Source: Hydractinia symbiolongicarpus (Eukaryota; Cnidaria; Hydrozoa; Anthoathecata; Hydractiniidae). Taken from it: a stretch of DNA of 60,000 bases. The stretch covers positions 22,694,001 to 22,754,000 of the forward strand of contig NC_079884.1 in assembly GCF_029227915.1 (NCBI RefSeq). The letters are read 5' to 3'. The stretch's first letter is position 1; each line of letters begins with the position of its first letter. The position numbers were made by a program, and so were the translations under genes. This document shows, one piece after another, positions 11,647-22,160 of this stretch. The notes beneath the pieces were generated by a model, which worked only from the letters and a program-made list of their open reading frames with translations, made no database searches and was not told where the DNA came from.

Positions 11647-11995
11647 CATTTGGCTACAAGAGTTGTCAAAGAATTTGTCCAGCAGATAATTTATGGATAA
11701 ATTAGAAGTGAAAGTGAAACCTCGTGAAACAAACAAGTAAATAAAAAAATAATTAGTGATAGATAAATAAATAAATTAGAACAACGGTTAGAACGACTAC
11801 ACATAAGCTGCTTTATTATGAATTCCTTTAGCGGTTGTACCGCAAATAAAAATTTTTTATATAAGCATAACATTTAAAAGCATACCTAGGCTTAAATTTA
11901 GTATTTTAAGCATATACTAAGCGTTATGTAAAGCCTAAGAGAACATTCTGAAGTTTTTATGTTATGTTTCGTTAGGAGTTTTCTCTTTATTTTTT
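11647..11995. other. Gene-free spacer with a dispersed A/T-rich repeat
   Basis: About 11700-11790 contains AAGTGAAACCTCGTGAAAC, then an AAATAAATAAA-rich run with AGTGATAGATAAATAAATAAA. A close relative is at 18725-18790, so this is a dispersed repeat. No gene is visible. Confidence 0.55.
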
Positions 11996-14311
11996 ATATC
12001 TGCATTAACCAGCATTTGGATTACTAATGGTATCCTTACCTCAATAATCAAAAGAGACCATCTGCATAAATGCTTTTTAAGAGAGAAAGATCCACTTTTA
12101 AAGTCTTCCTTGCTAGAGAGTTTTAAAAAGTACCGCAACAAAATTGTATCTCTATGTAGAATGAGTAAGAGTAATTTCCTCAATAAATATTTTAGCAATA
12201 ACCAAAAAAATATTGGCAATATTTGGAAAGGGGTTAAAAATATTATTTCTGTTCGTTCTTCTGTTTCTGCTTCTCCCACCTGTATGACTATTAATAACTC
12301 TGTTGTAACTGATCCAGTGACAATTGCTAATTCTTTTAATGATTACTTTGCTTCAATTGCAGATAACATCAGAATGAATATCCCGTTCACTCGAAAACAT
12401 TTCTCCTCTTTTCTAAAAAATTCTACTTCTAATTCGATGTTTCTTTCACCAACTGATGATTTAGAAGTTCTGCATTGCATTTCTTCCCTTGACCCTGGTA
12501 AATCTTCTGGGCCATTCAGTATTCCTGCCCATATTTTAACTCTTGTTAAATCTGAATTATCTATACCACTTTCAAAACTTATTAATTTGTCTTTCACAAC
12601 TGGTATTTTTCCTACAAACCTAAAAACTGCCAAGACCATCCCTATTTATAAAAAAGGGTCCAAATTAGAATTAACAAATTACCGACCTATATCCTTACTC
12701 TCAAATATTGATAAAATATATGAAAAAATCATATACAAACGAGTGTATGGTTTTCTCGAAGCAAACAACGCCCTCTACAAGCATCAATTTGGCTTTAGGA
12801 AAAATTACTCGACTTCTCAAACACTTCTGAACATCTCTCAAAAAATTATGGATGCTCTTGATAAAGGAAATTATGCATGTGGAGTGTTCATTGATCTTCA
12901 AAAGGCTTTTGATACGGTTGATCATGAAATTTTGCTTAAAAAGCTTTTTCACTATGGAATTCGTGGTACCCCACTCTCACTATTTAAGTCTTACTTAACA
13001 GGACGTCAACAGTTTGTATCCATCAATGGAAATATATCAACTAGTAATCTTATCAGGCATGGTGTCCCTCAGGGCTCTGTTTTAGGACCTCTTTTATTTT
13101 TAATTTATATTAACGACCTGCATTGTTCAATTAATTTTTCTTTGGTGCATCACTTTGCTGATGACACCAATCTCTTAAACTTCAGTAAATCTTTGAAACA
13201 ACTGGCCAAACAAATGAATTTTGACCTCAAGCTTCTTTGCCATTGGCTCAATGCCAATAAAATTTCTCTTAATGCTAGTAAGACTGAGTACATTGTTTTT
13301 AAACATACACGGAAACCTCTTAATTATGATTTTAGGCTTTTTATCAATGGTAAAAGGCTTATACCTAGTAATTGTATTAAATATCTTGGTGTTCTATTAG
13401 ATTCTGATTTAAGCTGGAAGTCTCAGATCAATGATACTGTTGCCAAGCTCAAGAGGGCCAATGGAGCTTTAGCTAAACTTCGTCACTTTGTGCCTTTAAA
13501 TGTTCTTATTCTAGTTTACTATGCCATTTTTCATTCACACTTGCAATATTGTAATCAAATTTGGGGTCAGCCAAACAGTCTTGATGTTAATCGTATTACT
13601 GTTTTGCAAAATTTTGCTATTAGACTCATGTCTTTTGAATCTCGAAGAGCATCATCCAGTCACCTGTATGGTAATCTTGAGCTCCTCAAATTCTCTGATA
13701 TTGTCAAATGTCACAATATTCTATTTTTACATAAACTATTTCATGAAAAATTGCCTGCTTCTATCCTTAATACATTTGCGGTTGACTTCACCCATGCTCA
13801 AGGCACTCGGGCAGAGAAAATTGGTTTGATCAATCTCCCTACCTTTAATACTATTTCTTTTGGTAAAAACTCAATTAGATTTAATGCCATTAATTCCTGG
13901 AATAAATTGCAGTCTTTAATGACTAGAAAATTTGTTTCCCTTGATTATTTTAATCTTAGAAGTGATCTGAAAAAGTACTTTGTTTCCTCTTACTAATCCT
14001 TCCTGAATTGTCAGACTTGGCCATTTGTTTCCCGCATGGTTGTTTATCATTTGACCCACTTTTATGTGTGTGTTGTTTTGTGCGTCTCGTATCGTTTACT
14101 GTAATTGTCCAAGGGTGGCCATACCCTTTGCCTTAGCTTTATGCTATTAGGTATGGTCTCCCTTCAATAGCATTATATATTTTAATTTTGTTACCCTGAC
14201 TAATTATGATATTTATTTTCTTTTTCTTTATATTTATTTTCTTTTAATTTTAATTGTATATATATAACTGCTATTGATAAATAAAAATATCTATCTATCT
14301 ATCTATCTGTC
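11996..14311 (+). mobile_element. CR1/Jockey-type LINE (5'-truncated)
   Basis: The coding frame is already open before the ATG at 12110. It reads WITNGILTSIIKRDHLHK from about 12017, the usual linker segment just before the reverse transcriptase in this LINE group. The endonuclease is missing. The 3' end lies after about 300 bp of untranslated sequence in an ATCTATCTATCT tail (14289-14311). The insertion target duplication was not resolved. Confidence 0.82.
12002..13996 (+). CDS. LINE reverse transcriptase, long open frame
   Basis: From the in-frame ATG at 12110 the frame is open for 628 codons, unusually intact for this window. Visible motifs in order are SSLDPGKSSGP and YRPISLLSNIDKIYEK before the fingers, HQFGFRKNYSTSQTL, VFIDLQKAFDTVDHEIL (motif A), HGVPQGSVLGPLLFLIYIND (motif B), HHFADDTNLL (motif C with catalytic Asp-Asp) and KTEYIVF, then the thumb and a C-terminal region with LQYCNQIWG. 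The FADDTNL form of motif C is typical of CR1/L2/Jockey-group elements. It lacks the N-terminal endonuclease, so it cannot mobilise itself. The open frame suggests a recent insertion. Confidence 0.85.
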   Translation, partial: ALTSIWITNGILTSIIKRDHLHKCFLREKDPLLKSSLLESFKKYRNKIVSLCRMSKSNFLNKYFSNNQKNIGNIWKGVKNIISVRSSVSASPTCMTINNSVVTDPVTIANSFNDYFASIADNIRMNIPFTRKHFSSFLKNSTSNSMFLSPTDDLEVLHCISSLDPGKSSGPFSIPAHILTLVKSELSIPLSKLINLSFTTGIFPTNLKTAKTIPIYKKGSKLELTNYRPISLLSNIDKIYEKIIYKRVYGFLEANNALYKHQFGFRKNYSTSQTLLNISQKIMDALDKGNYACGVFIDLQKAFDTVDHEILLKKLFHYGIRGTPLSLFKSYLTGRQQFVSINGNISTSNLIRHGVPQGSVLGPLLFLIYINDLHCSINFSLVHHFADDTNLLNFSKSLKQLAKQMNFDLKLLCHWLNANKISLNASKTEYIVFKHTRKPLNYDFRLFINGKRLIPSNCIKYLGVLLDSDLSWKSQINDTVAKLKRANGALAKLRHFVPLNVLILVYYAIFHSHLQYCNQIWGQPNSLDVNRITVLQNFAIRLMSFESRRASSSHLYGNLELLKFSDIVKCHNILFLHKLFHEKLPASILNTFAVDFTHAQGTRAEKIGLINLPTFNTISFGKNSIRFNAINSWNKLQSLMTRKFVSLDYFNLRSDLKKYFVSSY

Positions 14312-14594
14312 TTGAGATTTAAATTGTAATTAATGATGATGAATGCAATAGGCATATTTTTATAAGCGTCCTTAAGCCTCATTTTAAAATTTCAATTGCT
14401 GTTGATGTTAATAAGATCACTAGGCTATGGAATGTGAGGGTTCTTTAGTGTATTTAGTGTAATTTGTTGTCCACCGACATATCCAGAAAGGTTTTATTAC
14501 CAGTTTGTCGGTATGGGATCTCAAATTCTTATCCCGAAAAAATAAAAAAATGCAAAGAAAAAAAAAGTAGTAAATTAAGTGAATATAAGCTCTA
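14312..14594. other. Spacer between LINE and Tc1-like element 2
   Basis: AT-rich sequence. A short ATG-led open frame beginning MLSTDISRK is interrupted by the transposon and shows no recognisable motif. Confidence 0.5.
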
Positions 14595-14618
14595 CAGTAC
14601 TGTGAAAAGGTTTGTTAA

Positions 14619-14765
14619 CATCGTGGTTCGTGTTTATTTCATGTTACGCACGAACCACGATAGCCCACGATACGTATTTTTTTAAAAATCGTGGACCTCA
14701 CGATCATGTTTCGTGGAGTACACGAACGAAAATTAAATATTACATCGTGGCTTCCACGATAGATA
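14619..14765. repeat. Left ATCGTG array of element 2
   Basis: Seven copies of ATCGTG/CACGAT in about 147 bp, plus related TTCGTG/CACGAA words. The sequence between copies does not align with element 1, so the hexamer itself is what is shared. Confidence 0.85.
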
Positions 14766-15377
14766 ACTTCTATTGTAAAACAACAAAGACCGTATTAGTT
14801 TATCAATTAAATTAAAAACCGACGGCAAAAAAAATAAATTAACATTTTTTTGTTTTAATTCGTTGTTATAAGGCTAGCTATATAAAAGATTTTAATCCTT
14901 CGTGAATCAAGCGCCGCCCATAGGGTATTAAATAAAACTGTAAAATTTTAAATAATTCTTTCACAAATTTATTTCTATTTTTTTTTTAAAAAATATGAAA
15001 GTCAAGATACTTGTTCTTACGGTTTTTAAACATATATACCTTACTGTCGCTAACGCTTTATTACTTGGTGAAACAGGTCTAATATTATCTGGCGATTTCT
15101 GGTTATTATACATTTTTTTTAAAAGAGCGAGGTTAGTATTTTTTTTACACTTTCTTTTTCCACGCCAGGGCTTCAACCCTGGGGGCGAGTTGATTTTTTT
15201 AAAGTTTTTTATAAGAGTTTTTTCGTAACCCTTTCTCAGCCTTAAATTTCCTTATTTGTTTTCTTCCAAAATATTAAAATTTTTAAATAGATTGTTAAAA
15301 TTATACTATTAAAAATCTGTTCGTAAAAAGTAAAATAATAGATTCAGAAATAAAGTCGCATTGAACTGCTGATCACG

Positions 15378-15740
15378 TTCTTATGAACTATTTTTTTATA
15401 ACAACAAAATACCTGCATCAGGTTTTACGTTCATAAAAAGTCCACGTGGCTTCTGTTATTGAATAATTAATTATTAATGATGTGAAGTTTCGAAGCATTT
15501 TCCGTACAAATAAAATAGACAAAAATGACCTTTTGATCATTAAAAAAATGTTTGAAAATAATATTTCTTTCATGAATTTTAGACTCGTATTGCGCGGGAT
15601 TTTAGGCTGAGCATGTTCTTATAAACTAATTTTTATTAAGAAATAATGTGTCTAATTTTACGTTCATAAAAAGTTCACGTAGCTTCTGTTATTGAATAAT
15701 TAATTATTAATTATGTGAAGTTTTAAAGCATTTTCTGCAC
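15378..15740. repeat. Internal direct duplication in element 2
   Basis: A segment of about 120 bp (15378-15502) containing TTACGTTCATAAAAAGT and CTTCTGTTATTGAATAATTA recurs at 15617-15740 with a spacing of about 239 bp and scattered substitutions. It lies downstream of the transposase on the minus strand. Confidence 0.8.
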
Positions 15741-15869
15741 CAATAAAATTAGAAATAAATTGCTTCGCGTTGAAGGGTGCTAAAGAAATCAAAGTTTTGA
15801 TGTTTTCAGACTTGGAAGGTTTATAAAGATTGTCAAGTGCAATTTTTGTAAGAATATATTTTTTTTTTA

Positions 15870-16676
15870 AAAAAGCATGGCAGCAGTCCTTTTTGTAAAA
15901 TTTCATCAGCATAGAATTCTTTTCTCATTATTCCAGTGAATAATAAGATATCCGTAGGCCCCCTTTTTGATATACCCGCCCATACATGTATTTTGTAAGG
16001 ATGTTTTGCAGTGGGTTTTAAGTTTGGAAGACGGCCTTTTTTACGGAAACATATTTTTCCGTGATTATCCATCATTATGGTTGATTCATCGGTGAAGATT
16101 ACGTCTTCGAACTGCTCATTGGTCCGAAGAAGTTTCTGACAAAACTCCAGTCTTAACACTTGATTCGGTACACGCACCAACTGGCAATAGCGGGGACCAG
16201 TTAGGGTCCAGCCTATTTTTTGTCTTGCTTGTCGAATGCATGATGACGAGACGTCAAGCTGAAATTCACTTTTAACAAGTTTTTGAACATCTACAAATAT
16301 ATAAAAAAATATAATTATATTATTTATGTAAAAAATGAGAAAACGTTAAACTTCTCCATATGCAAATATTTCGTACTAAGGGTAATAAAACGCTAAAAAA
16401 TATTTAAAGCTCACCAACTGAAGTTAGTTCATCGTTTTTTTCATAGCATTTGTCAATAAAATTATGATGATCTAATGTAAGTTTTCTTTTTCGACCACTC
16501 TTTCGTTTTGGCGCTAGCGATTTCGTTTCATTAAATCTTCGAACAATTTTTTATATTGTTTGCCGTGAAATCTTTTTGCCATCTTCCTCTTCAATAATTT
16601 TGCTAATCTGCGTATAGGTCATTCTTTTTTGTTTAAGATTTATTATTTGCTGTCTAAAATATTTTGGAAGCACCAT
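15870..16676 (-). pseudogene. Tc1-like transposase of element 2 (truncated)
   Basis: The start ATG is at 16676-16674 (MVLPKYFRQQIINLKQKR). The DNA-binding half is followed by an intron at the same place as in element 1, after the shared CYEKNDELTS segment. The catalytic half has RLEFCQKLL, FTDESTIMMD with the first catalytic Asp, KICFRKKGRLP and IHVWAGISKRGPTDI. After about GIMRKEFYADEILQKGLLPC the similarity ends, so the second Asp and the Glu are gone. At least one stop codon also lies in the first exon. The protein is a dead relative of the element 1 transposase. Confidence 0.83.
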
Positions 16677-17146
16677 GTCTTGATTTGTAAATTGTATAAA
16701 TGGTTTCGCCAAACAGAGCATCCATATTTAACTTTTTTTTTCAAAGAGAAACCAATTGCTCAGCTGACTTTTAAAGACGCCGACAAAATTAGAGAAAGAT
16801 ACATCGGCAAAATAGATAAGACATAAAAGAAAGAAAAACTCGATGACCAAATACGCTTTTAAAATCTACTTTAATTTAATGAATGTTAAATATTTTGCAT
16901 ATATTTTCGGTTCAACGTTTTCTTGAACAGAGTTCTTTTGGCAAAAAAATATCGGCAAAACAATGAGATGTGTTTGAGACGGGCGTTATTAAAGTTTTAA
17001 AAACTGAAATTAAATTATGGTCAGACAAATTTAACTTTTCTTTACAAAATAACATTTTGACAAAACATTTAATTGCGTCCGTTCGTTAAACTCAATAAAA
17101 CAAATTACCGATGCTTTTGAAAAGAAAAAAAATTAAATCTATATAA

Positions 17147-17310
17147 ATCGTGGAGCTCGCGAAAAAGATCGTGGGACACACGATCCTTCGTGGAGATAAT
17201 TATATTAGCGTGGTGGCCACGATAGAATGTTTGAATATTTGTTATACACGAAGACCACGATTTTATCGTGGTTCGTGTGCACCACGCTCGTTACACGAAC
17301 ACGATGTTAA
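17147..17310. repeat. Right ATCGTG array of element 2
   Basis: Seven copies of ATCGTG/CACGAT in about 160 bp, in both orientations, directly inside the right terminal repeat. Confidence 0.85.
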
Positions 17311-17332
17311 CAAACCTTTTCACAGTACTGTA

Positions 17333-18289
17333 AGTGGTAGTTTTTTTCAGCAAATTTGTGATCCTTCAAAACGTTTAAACTGCTTGATTCGCAGCTTAGT
17401 GAAGAAGCCAGAGTATAACAGATATGGCATCCTTGAACTTGGTCCTTCGAAAGAAACGACTCGTACCTAAACCCCTACAGCTTGGTTTAATTGAACAAAA
17501 TCCGCCTTGTTAAAAACATAACTGGAAACGAAAATTTAAAGGAGTATCTAGCATAGCTCATCAAATAATATTAAAATAACAGTGTATAACAATATTTGTG
17601 ATCAAATTCGTAACGCAGTCTTCATTCTTTTCCCAATTTAATGAATATCAAGATACGTACAGAGCTGGAGTAGCGCTAGGTCGCGGGGTAAGGTCGGACT
17701 TTAAAAGTCATGACGTTACGGTTAAAAAATCGGTCAAAGAAGAAGGAGAAGAAAAAGACCGCCCGTTTTAAGAAGATCTCGGATGTAATCTTAATTATGT
17801 AATAAAAGGCAAGCAATAATTGTACAAAAATTTTCAGGGATCTAGGAACGTCAAAACCCAAAATTTCCCCTTCGGCACTAACCTTCGTGGTGCCTCACTG
17901 AGATACTAACCTAAGTAAAAGTTGGGTATAAGAAAACGGTAGTCGTAAAAAAACTCTGGATATGTCACTGTTGACATATTTAAGTGGTCTTGATATTATT
18001 TAACGTTAACAGTTTCTCTATTCAAATTCAATGTTTTAATGACTATACTATGTAATATCAGCTGTGACCACTGTTGGTCAATAAAGTATGGCAGTGTCAG
18101 TTACATATGTGAATTTATTATTGTGTTATTACATTGTATCACGTCAAATTGGAGAATTATAGCAATAGTGTTTCTTGTTGTTGTTCCTTTTACAATATGG
18201 GGAAATTTGGGTGTGTTGGGCCTTCTCTGTCAGCCGTTTAGGCAAGTAATGTGTTTATACAAGTCATTGTAGAAACATTGTAGAATAAA
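17333..18289. other. Intergenic, possible exon-like stretch only
   Basis: At 17350 a TTTTTTTCAG acceptor-like signal precedes an open stretch reading QICDPSKRLNCLIRSL up to a stop at 17470. I cannot link it to any family or to a neighbouring exon. Nothing else is recognised here. Confidence 0.3.
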
Positions 18290-18580
18290 AACATCTCTCA
18301 TACTTCTGACACTCAGGGTATGAATAAAAACACTAGTAATTAGCATGTGCCTGACGCTCAGGACATGTCGATGCACCTGATGCTCATGGCATCTCAAGTG
18401 CAATCATTTTGTGAATAGGAAACATGCTCCTGACGCTCAGGGCATCTCTCATACACCTGACGCTCAGGGTATGGATAAAAAACACCATAATTAGCATGTG
18501 CCTGACGCTCAGGACATCTCGATGCATCTGATGCTCAGTGCATCTGCACCTGACGCTCCTGACGCTCAGGATATGCATTA
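18290..18580. repeat. Hairpin minisatellite, core CCTGACGCTCAGG
   Basis: About ten copies of a 13-bp near-palindrome, CCTGA-CGC-TCAGG or close variants, are spaced irregularly. They sit in a larger unit of about 155 bp that includes ATAAAAACAC, AATTAGCATGTG and GACATCTCGATGCA and is present twice. Each core can form a 5-bp stem. I see no protein-coding role. Confidence 0.88.
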
Positions 18581-20713
18581 TATATTTGTGCGATGAAGCA
18601 TGAAGGAGGCACCATAAATAGTCTACGCATACTGAAAGTGTTGTATCTACTCATTCAATAGAAATACTTTGTTTCTATCAATTTGTGTTATTATTCTGGA
18701 ATCCAAAGCAATTAAAATCCAAAGCAAGTGAAACCTTATGCAACAGACAAATAAATAAATAAATAGCGATAGATAAATAAATAAATTAGTAGTGATATGT
18801 TACTTTCAGAATCAAGGTAGTGATATAAAGACTGATTTGGTGGAATATCACTTTGCATAGATTTTTGTCTCTTTTATTATTTTTACCTGGCACTGTGTTG
18901 TGACCCTTCCCTCCTTCAGCCATATACTGCAAATGACTGATTAGCGCCCTAGGCTCTTAATTTTCTGAACTTTTAGGGTTGGCAGTTAATTGAGTGCTGG
19001 GGCCTAACCAGTTATTTACGGTATATGCTAGCTAATTAAAACGACAAAAATCTTTCAGTGCCAACAGACCCAGCATATAACCGGCTTAGATGGCCAACTT
19101 AGGCTAAGATTTTCTCTCCTAATTTGGTGAAAAGCCATTTTAGCTTATGGCAGCTAGAGATTTTTAGAGATGGCAACTAGCTAAATAATGATTAATATTG
19201 AAAGTGGCTAGCCCAGAAAATCACAAAAACCCTATCATTGTGGATTGTTTCTACTGGGGGCCACTAGAACAAAAAAGAAACAAAAAATGATAAACCTTAG
19301 ACAACCTCAGCTCAATCAAACAAAAATTGAAAAAGAATTAAAAACAAAAATTAAAAAGTGATCTCTATTAAAATTTGCCAAATACATTAGAGATGGATGT
19401 CTTTAACGAAAGCAGACTTCCAATACCCATACCGAGAAGCAATAGCTGAAATATGGCATGATAAGTGCACTAATTAAAAGGTTTTTTGTGTGAGGTGTTA
19501 AACAAGATGCAATAGTTCTATTTTAGAATATTTAATTAGTAATTTTGTATTTATGTCATTATTTATGTCAAGATTGTTTCAGTTTTGTCCATATTAATAG
19601 TCATTTTGTTATTATTCAGCCAAAGGTCGACTTGCAAAAGTTCTAACTCGACCTGCAAGACAAGCAGACAGACCAAGCAGACATTCTTTCGCATACCGCT
19701 CCAAGCACAGCATCTATGCACAATCTTTGTTGTCATTTTTATGCTTGTTTAGCAAAGTAATTTTCAGAAAGGGATTACGCAAAGTAGACATCTAATCTAT
19801 GCTTTGAGGAAGCGATCGTTTAACTATAATTTAAACCATAATATGTGCAGTAACGAATGGTGCTTAGCACGTACATGAATGATGACATAAACCCTCGTGG
19901 ATTGAGCATTCGTCTCTTTTCATTTTTCTATTTTAGTAACTATGATTTTTCCAAGAAGTATTGGCTATTTATGAATCCTATAACACAGCAGTTAGTCAAT
20001 CTTTTTCCTTTTTTTCGCTTTGCTAGCCTTGTGTTTTTCTGCACTAATGTTTCGTTACCTCAATTTCTGCGCACGCATCTTTTTTGGATAGCATTACGTA
20101 ATGTTATTTGATGCGTGCACAGGAAAAACACGGTACTATGATTGAGTGTATTGTCACGCATTAGGATTTAGAAAATTAGCCTCTCTGACAAGGGTAGCAT
20201 AGCAAGTTTTTATTCACCCCAAAAGCATCTAAAGAAGAAGTCCAGTTCAGTGAAAAATTAAAAAGTAAAGTGGAAATCCAACTATATTACTATACTAAAA
20301 ACGGATGGATGACGGAGCAAGAAATCAGTAAGACATGTTCCTTGTTTTCTCTGAAAAAATAACATCAGTTTGCAATAATTTGTCACACTAAACACCACGC
20401 TGATCGTCCATGCTTTTTGCACCGCCATTGTGCTATTCCTACCCTGATTTTGAGTAAATTGCGTAGGGTGTATAATATCGGCCATTTTAGACAATGTGGG
20501 ACAAGGTTTTTAAAACCAAGAAAAAGGGGGCGGGGACGGGTCGGGCTATAAAATACATCTTTGTTCTGTTTTAAGTAAAAGGTTTCAAAACCTTCTGAAA
20601 CCTCAGAATTGCAATAAGCAACATTTCAGCAGTAGGAGACAAGCTTAGATTATTTAATTTTTTTAATACACGGAAGTACCTAGTATTTTTCAGAATTAAC
20701 AGGAGTATCTGCC
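18581..20713. other. Intergenic, nothing recognised apart from a dispersed repeat
   Basis: At 18725-18790 the A/T-rich repeat of 11700-11790 recurs (GACAAATAAATAAATAAA and GATAGATAAATAAATAAA). The remainder is AT-rich with only short open frames that lack motifs. Confidence 0.5.
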
Positions 20714-20827
20714 CAACCTCGTCCCCAGGGCATCTTGTATCTTTTCTGAAATAAAGGAACGGCGATACGAACATGTTCCTTTCGCCGTCCTGATATAAAA
20801 AGACACAACAGGCGCTGGAATCGAAGG
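20714..20827. mobile_element. Small MITE, AACCTCGTCCCCAGGGC family
   Basis: The left end reads CAACCTCGTCCCCAGGGCAT and the right end is a diverged inverted copy, over 114 bp. The centre also folds back (AACGGCGA and TTCGCCGTCC). The same terminal words occur at several other loci in this window. Confidence 0.6.
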
Positions 20828-20997
20828 GGTATCTGCTGAATTGCTAGGTTGTTTTTTGTTGTTGTTTCCTTCTTTTTATTCTTTTTTAATAAAAAAACCA
20901 ATTATGTTTTAAAATCTATATACAAGCCTGACAAAAAATTTACAAATAGAAAATTAAGTTAGAATTGGATAAAACATGTATTATTGTACCCGTCTAG

Positions 20998-21135
20998 AAA
21001 CCTCGTCCCGATTCTTTAAATCTGTAAGAAGCCCTGGGGACAAAAAAAGTCGCCTCGTATCTTTTCAGTGTACGTTGAGACAGCAATGCGATTCGTCTCG
21101 CCATGCCGCTATAAAGAAAACAAACGCTAGGAACG
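20998..21135. repeat. Degenerate MITE copies of the same family
   Basis: AACCTCGTCCCGATTC (from 20998) and AAGCCCTGGGGACAAAAA (from about 21030) are opposite-strand end words of the MITE family. Internal CGCCTCGTATCTTTTC matches the member at 20714. The boundaries are unclear. Confidence 0.45.
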
Positions 21136-21311
21136 GCGTTGAGAGATGCTGTGAATAGTGTTTGTAAAAAAATGTGTTCTGTAGGACTCCTGTCCAGTTG
21201 TTTTGATTTAAAAACGCCTTTTGGGTAATCTCAGGTTCCGTCCAAATATAAAAACGCTACAAGCCCTGGAGTAAGGTTGCAACATATTAATGTGCTTGAG
21301 TACACTGCCTT

Positions 21312-21411
21312 CAACCTCGTTCCCAGGGCTTTTTGTCTCTCATCGGCGTTGCACTTATTGAAAGGTCTGACGATATTCAAAAAGAGACAACTTGTCCTGG
21401 AAACGAGGTTG
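21312..21411. mobile_element. 100-bp MITE, clearest family member
   Basis: CAACCTCGTTCCCAGGGC then TTTTTGTCTCT at the left is mirrored by AAAAAGAGACAACTTGTCC then TGGAAACGAGGTTG at the right. The inverted repeats make up more than half of the element, and it has no coding capacity. Confidence 0.75.
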
Positions 21412-21430
21412 CACTGCCTCTTGAAAAGGT

Positions 21431-21512
21431 CAACCTCGTCCCCATGGGTTTTTTCCCTTTGACATTTTCCGTCCTCAAATAAGTGATAGTGGCTGAGACA
21501 TCGGGGACGAGG
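21431..21512. mobile_element. 82-bp MITE, same family
   Basis: The left end is CAACCTCGTCCCCATGGG and the right end is CATCGGGGACGAGGAT. It lies only 20 bp from the previous copy, so the two sit in a small cluster. Confidence 0.6.
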
Positions 21513-21617
21513 ATACTTTCAAAGGCTAAATGTGATAAAATTTAGCTATATAAATATTATTTATGCATTCGTCAATTGTAACACATTTATTTTTTAAAAT
21601 AATAAATCAATTTGTAA

Positions 21618-21685
21618 TGATTCAGGTAGGATTTGAACCCACTTTCACTTACGATGCAAGTGACTTACCAATTAGAATCTGAATC
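21618..21685 (-). tRNA. tRNA-like sequence, probably a pseudogene or SINE head
   Basis: On the minus strand 68 nt fold like a tRNA. There is a perfect 7-bp acceptor stem (GATTCAG with CTGAATC), a 5-bp anticodon stem (CACTT with AAGTG) with a 7-nt loop, and a T arm GTGGG-TTCAAAT-CCTAC containing the B box GGTTCAAATCC. Against a working tRNA, the loop has C instead of the invariant U before the anticodon position, and the D stem pairs poorly. Confidence 0.5.
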
Positions 21686-21774
21686 AAACAACAAATGAAC
21701 AGTTTTTCTAAATTGCCGTTGGCCGGAAATGCATAATCCATATGTAATAGCGAAATTTTGTAATAATAGTCGTT

Positions 21775-22160
<386 letters not shown>

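Larger units (their letters stand above)
14595..17330. mobile_element. Tc1/mariner-like element 2 (complete ends, 2.74 kb)
   Basis: The first 31 bases, starting CAGTACTGTGAAAAGG, recur perfectly inverted at the right end, with weaker similarity for about 40 more bases. TA lies on both sides (14593-14594 and 17331-17332). The same TAACATCGTG 10-mer as in element 1 occupies nucleotides 22-31 of each end. Inside is a truncated transposase clearly related to that of element 1. No BEN-domain gene is present. It is probably a deletion derivative of a related family. Confidence 0.9.

Noticed and set aside
12343-12952. Minus-strand frames under the CR1-type LINE
   Set aside because: They are shadows of the strong plus-strand reverse transcriptase frame.
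18290-18580. CRISPR-like array (regular palindromic repeats)
   Set aside because: The repeats are only 13 bp, spacing is irregular, larger units are repeated too, and this is a eukaryotic genome. It is a minisatellite.
21618-21685. A working tRNA gene
   Set aside because: The missing U33 and the poor D stem argue against function, so it is listed only as tRNA-like.
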